From contig JAAWCR010000059.1 of assembly GCA_022793355.1 (NCBI GenBank), positions 1-8,735 of the forward strand: 8,735 nucleotides of DNA. The letters are read 5' to 3'. The position numbers and the translations under genes are program-made. This DNA comes from Lawsonibacter sp. GTDB taxonomy: Bacteria > Bacillota > Clostridia > Oscillospirales > Oscillospiraceae. Below are positions 1 to 4,858 of the stretch, one piece after another; the stretch's first letter is position 1; each line of letters starts with the position of its first letter. The notes below the pieces were generated by a model. That model worked only from the letters and a program-made list of their open reading frames with translations. It made no database searches and had not been told where the DNA came from.

Positions 1-491
1 AAAACACCAACTTCGCCCTGCTGGACAGCAACCGATACAACTCCCCCTACAACGAACCCTATCGATACGGCAAGCATGTGGCCTCCCTGTCCAATATGCT
101 GGCGGGCGGCGTGCTGGTCCAGCGCTTCGGCGACCTGGTGGGCGGCCGGCGCACCAACGAGCACCGTATGGGAAAATCCACCGTCCGGCCCACTCTCACC
201 GCCGCCGTTCCCGGGGATCTGTCTCTTACCCTGCCCAAGCGGCAGCTGGACGACATCATCGAGATGATCTACCAGCTGGACAAGCTGGCCCCTGGCACCG
301 CCAACTACGACACCCTGCTCTACGGGGCTGAGGTGAAGTTCTACTCCGCCCGCCTCCAGCTCACCGGGGAACTGGAGACCGCCCTGCCCAACTTCTTCGC
401 CGCCGGCGACGGCGCGGGGGTTACCCGGGGGCTGGCCCAGGCTGGGGCATCCGGGGTACAGGCGGCAAGGGCGATATGCAGGAGGCTGTAA
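1..491 (+). CDS. FAD-dependent dehydrogenase (COG2509-like), C-terminal 162 residues
   Basis: Only the end of the gene is here; it is open from the left edge (first full codon at 3) to a TAA at 489-491. The protein resembles the clostridial NAD(P)/FAD-dependent oxidoreductases often annotated as 'FAD-dependent dehydrogenase'. The best signature is near the C-terminus: AAGDGAGVTRGLAQAGASG, the second FAD-contacting glycine-rich segment of the glutathione-reductase-like fold, in which the flavin ends lie against a helix starting after GDGAG. Upstream residues (SNMLAGGVLVQRFGDLVGGRR and a TVRPTLTAAVPGDL stretch) fit the substrate-domain part of the same family. The N-terminal GxGxxG nucleotide-binding motif would lie outside the window, so neither cofactor nor substrate can be confirmed. 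A cytoplasmic enzyme is expected. The next gene starts 96 bases later on the same strand, with a small hairpin in between. Family assignment is fairly sure; the physiological substrate is unknown. Confidence 0.8.
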   Translation, partial: NTNFALLDSNRYNSPYNEPYRYGKHVASLSNMLAGGVLVQRFGDLVGGRRTNEHRMGKSTVRPTLTAAVPGDLSLTLPKRQLDDIIEMIYQLDKLAPGTANYDTLLYGAEVKFYSARLQLTGELETALPNFFAAGDGAGVTRGLAQAGASGVQAARAICRRL

Positions 492-493
492 GC

Positions 494-520
494 AAGCCTG
501 CGGATATCATCCGCCCGCTT
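494..520 (+). terminator. possible weak terminator or mRNA-end hairpin after the flavoprotein gene
   Basis: Three bases after the stop codon the sequence can fold as AAGC, a CT/CC internal loop, then GCGGAT-ATC-ATCCGC, closed by GCTT. The inner 6-bp stem is perfect. The sequence that follows is AT-rich (ACATATAGGAATCTTTT) but has no immediate T-run, so it may only stabilise the 3' end or terminate partially. The downstream MBL-fold gene could be read through from the same transcript. Confidence 0.35.
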
Positions 521-587
521 ACATATAGGAATCTTTTGCTTTATGCGGGTGGCTAATAGCTGCCCCTGCATCTACAAGGAGGATATC

Positions 588-1349
588 ATGCGCCCCTGGT
601 TTACTACCGAACAGCTTGCCCCCGACACCTGGGTCATCAGCGAATATCGCCACTGGGAGGAGACCCACTGCTATCTCTTGATTGGCACGGACTGCGCCCT
701 GCTTATTGACACCGGGCTGGGTATCTGTAATATTTACGATGAAGTACGCAAGCTCACCGACAGGCCCATCACCGCCATAGCTACCCACATCCACTGGGAC
801 CATATCGGCGGACACAAATACTTCCCCGATTTCTACGTTCATGAAGCGGAGCTGCCCTGGCTCCAAGGAGAGTTTCCCCTGTCCACCAAGACGGTCCGGG
901 AGATGGTGCTGGACCGGTGCGAAGCGCCGGAGGACTTTGATGTAAGTACATACACGATGTTCCAGGGTACGCCCACCCGCGTTTTAAAGGGCGGCGAGAT
1001 GCTGGACCTGGGCGGCCGAGTGATCCAGATACTGCATACACCGGGCCACTCCCCGGGGCATTTGTGCTTCTGGGAGGAGGCGCGGGGCGACCTGTACACC
1101 GGCGACCTGGTCTATCTGGACACCCTTTTTGCCTACTACCCCTCCACCGACCCGGAAGACTATCTGGCCTCTCTGGAAGGGATCGCCGCCCTTCCCGCCC
1201 AGCGGGTCCTGCCCGCCCACCACACGCTGGAGATCTCCCCGGAGCTGCCCTGCCAGATGCGTGATGCCCTCCGTCAGCTAAAGCAGGAAGGGAAGCTCTG
1301 CCACGGCGCGGGGACCTTCCAATATGACGGCTGGGCAATTTGGCTTTGA
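588..1349 (+). CDS. MBL-fold metallo-hydrolase (glyoxalase II-like), 253 aa
   Basis: A member of the metallo-beta-lactamase fold superfamily, a cytoplasmic hydrolase with a probable dinuclear metal site. The ATG at 588 is chosen because a near-perfect AAGGAGG (576-582) lies 5 bases upstream; an in-frame ATG at 543 has no such site. Visible metal ligands: the signature THIHWDH (H67, H69, D71, H72), H154 in HTPGHSPGH, D173 in the TGDL motif, and H211 or H212 in the closing LPAHH. The HTPGHSPGH and TGD elements are typical of glyoxalase II-like and general 'MBL fold metallo-hydrolase' proteins rather than of true beta-lactamases. There is no signal peptide or membrane segment. The substrate cannot be told from sequence: thioester, lactone and phosphodiester hydrolases all use this core. 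It sits 96 bases after the flavoprotein gene on the same strand, but no functional link is evident. Length is normal for a single-domain member. Confidence 0.88.
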   Translation: MRPWFTTEQLAPDTWVISEYRHWEETHCYLLIGTDCALLIDTGLGICNIYDEVRKLTDRPITAIATHIHWDHIGGHKYFPDFYVHEAELPWLQGEFPLSTKTVREMVLDRCEAPEDFDVSTYTMFQGTPTRVLKGGEMLDLGGRVIQILHTPGHSPGHLCFWEEARGDLYTGDLVYLDTLFAYYPSTDPEDYLASLEGIAALPAQRVLPAHHTLEISPELPCQMRDALRQLKQEGKLCHGAGTFQYDGWAIWL

Positions 1350-1450
1350 CTGTCGCGGCAGTCCTCTTGCAAAACGTCGGGAGCGCTGCCTAGAATATCC
1401 CAGAGGCGCGCCAATTAGAAAAATTATTTTGTCACCCTCTATGCAGTTTT

Positions 1451-1534
1451 TTATCCACTTTCTCCACCGGATTTTCCACACCCGTTTTTCTTGCGGCGGA
1501 GGGACTTTCCACATTATCCACAGGTTTATCCACA
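1451..1534 (+). promoter_or_regulatory. cluster of DnaA-box-like sequences (consensus TTATNCACA)
   Basis: Two perfect DnaA boxes, TTATCCACA, lie at 1514-1522 and 1526-1534. One-mismatch copies are TTATCCACT at 1451-1459 and TTTTCCACA at 1472-1480. Weaker two-mismatch copies are TTCTCCACC at 1460-1468 and CTTTCCACA at 1505-1513. A further one-mismatch copy, TTTTACACA, is outside the cluster at 1604-1612. All read in the same direction. Such density of oriented boxes is known from replication origins, from DnaA-titration sites and from DnaA-regulated promoters. The neighbouring gene mnmE belongs to the classical origin-proximal gene group (rnpA-yidC-jag-mnmE-mnmG) of many bacteria. The motif matches are seen directly; DnaA binding is inferred. 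Confidence 0.7.
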
Positions 1535-1636
1535 TCGGTTATGTTAACTGTTTGGAGGAGAAATATTCGCAATTCGGTTTCCATAATATCTGTCAAGGAT
1601 GAATTTTACACAAACTTTTTTCCCGCCATTTTTGCA

Positions 1637-1657
1637 GGAGAAAGTGAAATTTTCTCC
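1637..1657 (+). repeat. inverted repeat in the mnmE leader
   Basis: GGAGAAA (1637-1643) pairs perfectly with TTTCTCC (1651-1657) around a 7-base centre. It lies 8 bases before the AAAGGAG ribosome-binding site of mnmE (1666-1672). The left arm itself contains an AGGAG decoy. It could be a leader-RNA hairpin affecting mnmE translation or a protein-binding palindrome; there is no T-tract, so it is not a terminator. Confidence 0.4.
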
Positions 1658-1678
1658 GCGCTGTGAAAGGAGCTCTTT

Positions 1679-3055
1679 ATGACTGCCGACACCATCGCCG
1701 CCATCTCCACGCCCTGGGGACCGGGGGCCATCGGGATTCTCCGCCTGTCCGGACCGGAGGCGGCACGCATTGCGGAGAAGTGCTTTAAACCCTTGGGGCA
1801 CAAGGGGTTGCTGGAACACAAGCCCCGGGAATTGGTCTACGGCGATCTGCTGGACAGTGGCGGCCAGCCTATCGACCGGGTGCTGTGCACCTACAGTCTG
1901 GGCCCCAACAGCTATACTGGGGAGAACACGGCAGAGCTTCAATGCCACGGCTCCCCCATGGTGCTGACCCTGGGTCTGGAGGCCCTGTTCGCCGCCGGGG
2001 CGCGGCAGGCCGGGGCGGGGGAGTTTACCCGCCGGGCCTTTCTCAACGGTCGGCTGGACCTGGCCCAGGCGGAGGCGGTGGGGGACCTCCTTTCCGCCCA
2101 GAGCCGGGAGGGGGCCCGCCACGCGGCGGGCCAGCTGGCCGGGGCCCTGTCCCGGAAGATTGGGGATATCTACTCCGCCCTGGTGGATGTAATGGCCCAC
2201 TTCCACGCTGTACTGGACTATCCCGACGAGGACATCGACCCCTTCCGCCTGAAGGAGCTGGAGAAGGTTTTGGCCCATCAAGAGGGGGAGCTGAGCGCCC
2301 TGCTGGCCTCCTGTGGCCGGGGGAAGCTGCTGCGGGAGGGGGTGGCCTGCGCCATCGTGGGCCGGCCCAACGCAGGCAAGTCCTCCCTGCTCAACACCCT
2401 GGTGGGCTATGACCGAGCCATCGTCACCGACATCCCCGGCACCACCCGGGATACGGTGGAGGAGCGATGCGAACTGGGGGGCGTGCCCCTGCGGCTGATT
2501 GACACCGCCGGCCTGCGGGACACAGCCGACCCGGTGGAAAGACTGGGGGTGGAGCGCTCCCGAAAGGCCATGGAGGAGGCAGAGCTCATTTTCGCGGTGG
2601 TTGACATGTCGGCGGACCTGACGGCGGAGGACCAGGAAATGCTCCAAGCCGTATCGGAGACCGGTAAGCCCTGGGTTTTTGTGGCCTCTAAAAAGGACCT
2701 GGCCGAAAGCAGCCGTAGTATGGGCCTGATAGGAGGGGATACCCCGTCGGTGGAGGTGTCCGCTCTCACCGGGGAGGGTCTTGACAAGCTGGGAACGCTG
2801 GTGGCGGAACTGTTCCCCAGGGAGGAGGCCGCCCCCTACGGCCAGCTGCTCACCAACGCCCGGCAGGAGGAGGCCGCCCGCAGGGCCGGGGAGGCCGTTC
2901 ACAGGGCTCTGGAGGCCCTGCAAGCCGGAGTTACCCCCGACGCCCTGCTCACCGACGTGGAGGAGGCTTTGGCCGCCCTGGGGGAGCTCACCGGACAGTC
3001 CGTCCGGGAGGACGTCACCGACCGGATTTTCAGTAAATTCTGTGTGGGGAAATAG
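1679..3055 (+). CDS. mnmE: tRNA uridine-5-carboxymethylaminomethyl(34) synthesis GTPase MnmE, 458 aa
   Basis: MnmE (TrmE) works with MnmG to add a carboxymethylaminomethyl (or aminomethyl) group to C5 of the wobble uridine U34 of certain tRNAs, using GTP, methylene-THF and FAD; the complex is cytoplasmic. The start ATG has AAAGGAG 6 bases upstream. The N-terminal tetrahydrofolate-binding domain begins with DTIAAISTPWGPGAIGILRLSG. A helical domain encloses the G domain, with G1 GRPNAGKS (228-235), switch I/G2 in DIPGTTRD (251-258), G3 DTAG (275-278), and a G4 reading SKKD (337-340) instead of the usual NKxD. The protein ends in FCVGK, the conserved CxGK tail whose Cys455 is required in the family. 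Length is normal. Its partner mnmG is not adjacent, although the two are commonly neighbours. A strong terminator follows the stop, so it is transcribed alone or with an upstream leader, behind a DnaA-box cluster. Confidence 0.97.
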   Translation: MTADTIAAISTPWGPGAIGILRLSGPEAARIAEKCFKPLGHKGLLEHKPRELVYGDLLDSGGQPIDRVLCTYSLGPNSYTGENTAELQCHGSPMVLTLGLEALFAAGARQAGAGEFTRRAFLNGRLDLAQAEAVGDLLSAQSREGARHAAGQLAGALSRKIGDIYSALVDVMAHFHAVLDYPDEDIDPFRLKELEKVLAHQEGELSALLASCGRGKLLREGVACAIVGRPNAGKSSLLNTLVGYDRAIVTDIPGTTRDTVEERCELGGVPLRLIDTAGLRDTADPVERLGVERSRKAMEEAELIFAVVDMSADLTAEDQEMLQAVSETGKPWVFVASKKDLAESSRSMGLIGGDTPSVEVSALTGEGLDKLGTLVAELFPREEAAPYGQLLTNARQEEAARRAGEAVHRALEALQAGVTPDALLTDVEEALAALGELTGQSVREDVTDRIFSKFCVGK

Positions 3056-3059
3056 GACA

Positions 3060-3089
3060 AGGGCGGCCGGCAGGCCGCCCTCTTTTATT
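3060..3089 (+). terminator. intrinsic terminator of mnmE
   Basis: GGGCGGCC (3061-3068), a GGCA loop, and GGCCGCCC (3073-3080) form a perfect 8-bp GC stem, with one extra A-T pair at its base, followed by TCTTTTATT. It begins 5 bases after the mnmE stop. The T-tract contains the stop codon (3085-3087) of the convergent minus-strand small gene. Confidence 0.9.
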
Positions 3090-3330
3090 CCAACTCCCAA
3101 TGCCGGTCGGTAGGTAAATCGTATTTATGGAATGCTCTGACAATAGCGTCAATTTTCAGGAAACAATCCGAGTCGTTCAGTGTCAGGTCATCCAAAATCG
3201 CTTTTATCTCCTTGATGAGCGTAATCGCATCACTATCTACTTTTTGAGCTAATTCGTGAGTGTTTAGTTCTTTTGCATAGCGCAATACTTCCCAACCAAC
3301 CGCTTGCGCATAAAGCCGTTTTTCCACCAT
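3085..3330 (-). CDS. unrecognised small protein, 81 aa
   Basis: I do not recognise this protein. The start at 3330 is preferred because AGGAG (3337-3341) lies 6 bases before it; an upstream in-frame ATG at 3351 would add seven residues but has no suitable ribosome-binding site. The sequence (MVEKRLYAQAVGWEVLRYAK... to a ...DLPTDRHWELE end) is charged, looks mostly helical, and lacks a signal peptide or membrane segment. The segment KEIKAILDDLTLNDSDCFLKI with its single Cys is the most distinctive part. It is AT-rich relative to the flanking genes and is transcribed divergently from two HTH regulators, with a good TTGACG/TATGAT promoter in the shared control region. Its 3' end runs into the T-tract of the mnmE terminator. 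The placement suggests a regulated partner of the HTH genes (antirepressor, toxin/antitoxin-like or accessory protein), but that is inference only. Confidence is in the gene being real. Confidence 0.65.
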   Translation of the reverse strand: MVEKRLYAQAVGWEVLRYAKELNTHELAQKVDSDAITLIKEIKAILDDLTLNDSDCFLKIDAIVRAFHKYDLPTDRHWELE

Positions 3331-3376
3331 TATACTCTCCTGATGTTTCATATTCCTGTTCCCACTTTCTAATGAG

Positions 3377-3392
3377 ATGTAAGAAGTTACAT
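3377..3392. promoter_or_regulatory. candidate operator: perfect inverted repeat ATGTAA-N4-TTACAT
   Basis: ATGTAAGAAGTTACAT is a perfect 6-bp-arm palindrome with a 4-base centre, the size and symmetry expected for an XRE/Cro-type dimer site. It lies between the divergent 81-aa gene and the first HTH gene, about 20-35 bases downstream of the expected start of the minus-strand promoter, where bound protein would block transcription. Confidence 0.5.
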
Positions 3393-3417
3393 GTTAATTA
3401 ATACTCCTATGAAGATA

Positions 3418-3447
3418 ATCATACTTGATATATCCTTAATTCGTCAA
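3418..3447 (-). promoter_or_regulatory. sigma-A-type promoter for the 81-aa gene, overlapped by an inverted repeat
   Basis: On the minus strand, TTGACG (3447-3442) and TATGAT (3423-3418) are separated by 18 bases; each hexamer matches consensus at five of six positions. It points toward the 81-aa gene and would start transcription near 3411. A second inverted repeat, ACTTGA (3423-3428) with TCAAGT (3444-3449) and a 15-base centre, sits directly over the -10/-35 region, suggesting repression. A plus-strand promoter for the HTH pair must also be in this region; GATAAT at 3414-3419 is a possible -10 but lacks a good -35 partner. Confidence 0.55.
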
Positions 3448-3474
3448 GTGAAATTTGTGTAGGAGAGAATTTTG

Positions 3475-3693
3475 ATGGAACATGGGGTAATACGAATTCA
3501 TTTAGAGGAATTGATTCAAAAATCAGGGATGAGTAAAAATATGTTTCTTCACCGGGCACGTATGGAACGCACTCAGTTAAATCGATATTGCAACAACGAT
3601 GTCGCCCGTATTGATTTGGATGTTTTAGCACGGATTTGCGGAGTACTGAATTGCAATGTAGGTGATTTATTAGAATTTTTGCCCAGAGAATAA
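3475..3693 (+). CDS. XRE/Cro-type HTH regulator (HTH_26, YozG-like), 72 aa
   Basis: A stand-alone DNA-binding domain, probably a dimeric repressor acting in the cytoplasm. The ATG at 3475 follows AGGAG (3461-3465) by 9 bases; an immediately preceding TTG at 3472 is an alternative start adding one residue. The whole protein is the domain: helix 1 about VIRIHLEELIQKSG, helix 2 SKNMFLHRA, a recognition-helix region ERTQLNRYCNND (31-42), then the scaffold ARIDLDVLARICGVLNCNVGDLLEFLP, whose ending is characteristic of the short Cro/CI 'HTH_26' group. The stop is 8 bases before the next HTH gene, so the two are co-transcribed. The gene is AT-rich (the 60 bases up to 3480 are 30% GC), unlike the neighbouring housekeeping genes, pointing to acquisition by transfer. 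Its likely target is the palindromic control region just upstream, by analogy with autoregulating XRE repressors. Confidence 0.85.
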   Translation: MEHGVIRIHLEELIQKSGMSKNMFLHRARMERTQLNRYCNNDVARIDLDVLARICGVLNCNVGDLLEFLPRE

Positions 3694-3701
3694 GATGCGT
3701 T

Positions 3702-3923
3702 ATGGATCGTATAAAAGAATTGCGCAAAATGAAAGGATTGACTCAGCTGCAAATGCAGATGCTGACAGGAATTGACCAGAGCGACTACTCGAAAATCGAA
3801 AGCGGAAAACGGAATTTATCCTTTGAACAATGCAAGCGCGTAGCGTTGGCATTAGACACCAGCATGGACTATTTAGCAGGGCTCACAGATCAGCCAGCAC
3901 CCTATCCCAGGCACAAACAATAA
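3702..3923 (+). CDS. XRE-family HTH regulator (HTH_3 type), 73 aa
   Basis: A second small helix-turn-helix protein of the classical Cro/CI type. The HTH covers residues 2-58: IKELRKMKGLTQLQMQMLTG (helices 1-2), DQSDYSKIESGKRNLS (recognition helix and the conserved S-K-I-E-S-G-K-R turn), then FEQCKRVALALDTSMDYLAGLTD, which matches the usual end of this family. Only a dozen polar, Pro-rich residues follow, so there is no sensor or effector domain. There is no strong Shine-Dalgarno sequence before the ATG (the preceding bases are AGAGAATAAGATGCGTT), and the previous stop is 8 bases away, so translation is probably coupled to the first HTH gene. Two different XRE subfamilies in tandem suggests a Cro/CI-like pair or a repressor with a partner. 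Toxin, integrase or phage structural genes are not present. A strong hairpin follows the stop. Confidence 0.85.
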   Translation: MDRIKELRKMKGLTQLQMQMLTGIDQSDYSKIESGKRNLSFEQCKRVALALDTSMDYLAGLTDQPAPYPRHKQ

Positions 3924-3925
3924 AC

Positions 3926-3961
3926 CCGCCCCTCCGGAAAGTCCCGGAAGGGCGGATTTTT
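3926..3961. terminator. strong hairpin terminator between convergent HTH operon and mrp
   Basis: CCGCCC (3926-3931) pairs with GGGCGG (3950-3955); after one C/A mismatch the stem continues TCCGG (3933-3937) with CCGGA (3944-3948), giving 11 pairs and a 6-base loop. ATTTTT follows on the plus strand, ending the HTH transcript. On the minus strand the hairpin starts 10 bases after the mrp stop and is followed by GTTTATTGTTTG, so it may also terminate the mre-mrp transcript. Confidence 0.85.
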
Positions 3962-3965
3962 GCGC

Positions 3966-4778
3966 TCAGACGTCCAGGTGGCCGGCCAGCTCGGTCATAT
4001 AGTTGGTGGGGAAGTCCTCGATCTGGCCCGCGTCGAAGGCGGCGGCAAGGGTGGGGTCGATGGGCAGCTTGGCCAGGATGGGGATCTCCAGCTCAGCGGC
4101 TACCTTCTCAATGTGGCTCTCGCCGAAAATGGCGTGCTGTTTGCCGCAGTCGGGGCACTGAAAATAGCTGTAATTCTCCACCAGGCCCAGCACGGGGATG
4201 TCCATCATCTTGGCCATGTTCACCGCTTTGGCCACAATCATAGACACCAGGTCCTGGGGGGAGGTGACCACAATCACCCCGTCCACGGGGAGGGACTGGA
4301 ACACGGTGAGGGGCACGTCTCCGGTACCGGGGGGCATGTCCACAAACATATAGTCGATGTCGCCCCAGACCACCTCCTGCCAGAACTGGGTAACCACCCC
4401 GGCAATCACCGGACCGCGCCAGATAACAGGGTCGGTCTCGTTGGCGGAGAGGAGGTTGAGGGACATGAGCTTGATGCCCCCGGCAGTTACGGCGGGGTCG
4501 ATGCCCGCGTCGGAGCCGGTGGCCCGCTGGTGGACGCCGAAGGCGGTGGGAATGGAGGGGCCGGTGATATCGGCGTCCAGTATAGCCACCTTCCGGCCCT
4601 TCCGGGCCATGGCCGCCGCCAGGGAGGCGGTGACAGTGCTCTTGCCCACACCCCCCTTGCCGCTGACCACCGCGATAACCCGCTTGATGCTGGACATGGC
4701 GTTGGCCGGGACCCGCAGATCCCGGGAGGAGCAGTCGGAGGAGCAGCTGGAACAGTCGTGGGTGCAGTTTTCTGCCAT
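3966..4778 (-). CDS. mrp: Mrp/NBP35-type P-loop ATPase, Fe-S cluster carrier, 270 aa
   Basis: Mrp (ApbC, NBP35/Ind1 relative) is a soluble dimeric ATPase that binds and hands over Fe-S clusters to target enzymes. The deviant Walker A motif GKGGVGKST is at 40-48, DADITGPSIP (68-77) follows, and DMPPGTGD (147-154) is the Walker B/switch region characteristic of Mrp. The bridging-cluster CxxC is CPDC (208-211). An N-terminal extension carries four more cysteines, C5, C9, C12, C16 (CX3CX2CX3C), a second metal or cluster site as in NBP35-like and clostridial Mrp proteins; the fused DUF59 domain of some Mrp proteins is absent. AAGGAG (4790-4795) lies 11 bases before the ATG, slightly far. It is 80 bases downstream of PBP2 on the same strand and may be read from the same transcript or from an unseen promoter. 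It is distinguished from MinD/ParA by the CxxC and PPGTGD motifs. Confidence 0.93.
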   Translation of the reverse strand: MAENCTHDCSSCSSDCSSRDLRVPANAMSSIKRVIAVVSGKGGVGKSTVTASLAAAMARKGRKVAILDADITGPSIPTAFGVHQRATGSDAGIDPAVTAGGIKLMSLNLLSANETDPVIWRGPVIAGVVTQFWQEVVWGDIDYMFVDMPPGTGDVPLTVFQSLPVDGVIVVTSPQDLVSMIVAKAVNMAKMMDIPVLGLVENYSYFQCPDCGKQHAIFGESHIEKVAAELEIPILAKLPIDPTLAAAFDAGQIEDFPTNYMTELAGHLDV

Positions 4779-4858
4779 AGTTAATACATCTCCTTATTCA
4801 CTTTGGGCGGTATCGTCCGCCTTTACGGGAAGTTTATCTGGCGCTCTCGCGTAGAGGC
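4779..4858 (-). other. PBP2-mrp spacer with a small hairpin
   Basis: The 80 bases between the PBP2 stop and the mrp start hold a 5-bp hairpin, GGCGG-ACGATA-CCGCC on the minus strand (4821-4806), without a following T-run, then the mrp ribosome-binding site. No good promoter hexamers were seen. It is compatible with read-through from PBP2 into mrp. Confidence 0.3.

Larger units (their letters stand above)
1350..1678. other. 329-base non-coding region with DnaA-box cluster, upstream of mnmE
   Basis: No convincing gene lies here; open frames crossing it are shadows without ribosome-binding sites. After the MBL stop there is a short GACTG/CAGTC hairpin (1348-1363) without a T-tract. From about 1411 the composition turns AT-richer than the flanking genes (for example AATTAGAAAAATTATTTT at 1413-1430 and the stretch 1561-1650). 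In the middle is a run of TTATCCACA-like sequences all in one orientation, listed separately. Just ahead of the mnmE ribosome-binding site is a perfect 7-bp inverted repeat, also listed separately. I could not assign a convincing -35/-10 pair; CATAAT at 1582-1587 is a possible -10 without a good partner. Confidence 0.7.

Noticed and set aside
543..587. Upstream in-frame ATG extending the MBL-fold protein by 15 residues
   Set aside because: There is no Shine-Dalgarno before 543, while AAGGAGG stands 5 bases ahead of the ATG at 588; the added residues are not part of the fold.
1348..1363. Terminator after the MBL-fold gene
   Set aside because: The GACTG/CAGTC stem is only 5 bp, overlaps the stop codon and is not followed by a T-tract.
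1406..1413. GGCGCGCC palindrome in the gap before mnmE
   Set aside because: A single 8-base palindrome in a GC-rich genome is expected by chance and has no partner or context.
1544..3100. 518-codon open frame antisense to mnmE
   Set aside because: It is a long shadow frame produced by GC-rich codon use. It has no ribosome-binding site, a Gly/Pro/Gln/His-rich translation resembling no family, and it overlaps a certain mnmE.
3472..3923. Toxin-antitoxin system or prophage remnant
   Set aside because: Both forward genes are pure HTH domains, no toxin fold, integrase, att repeat or phage structural gene is recognisable, and the 81-aa protein matches no toxin family I know. Kept only as a hypothesis.
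3960..4784. 274-codon forward frame antisense to mrp
   Set aside because: It mirrors mrp almost exactly, has a Gly/His-rich translation and no ribosome-binding site; Mrp motifs on the minus strand are unambiguous.
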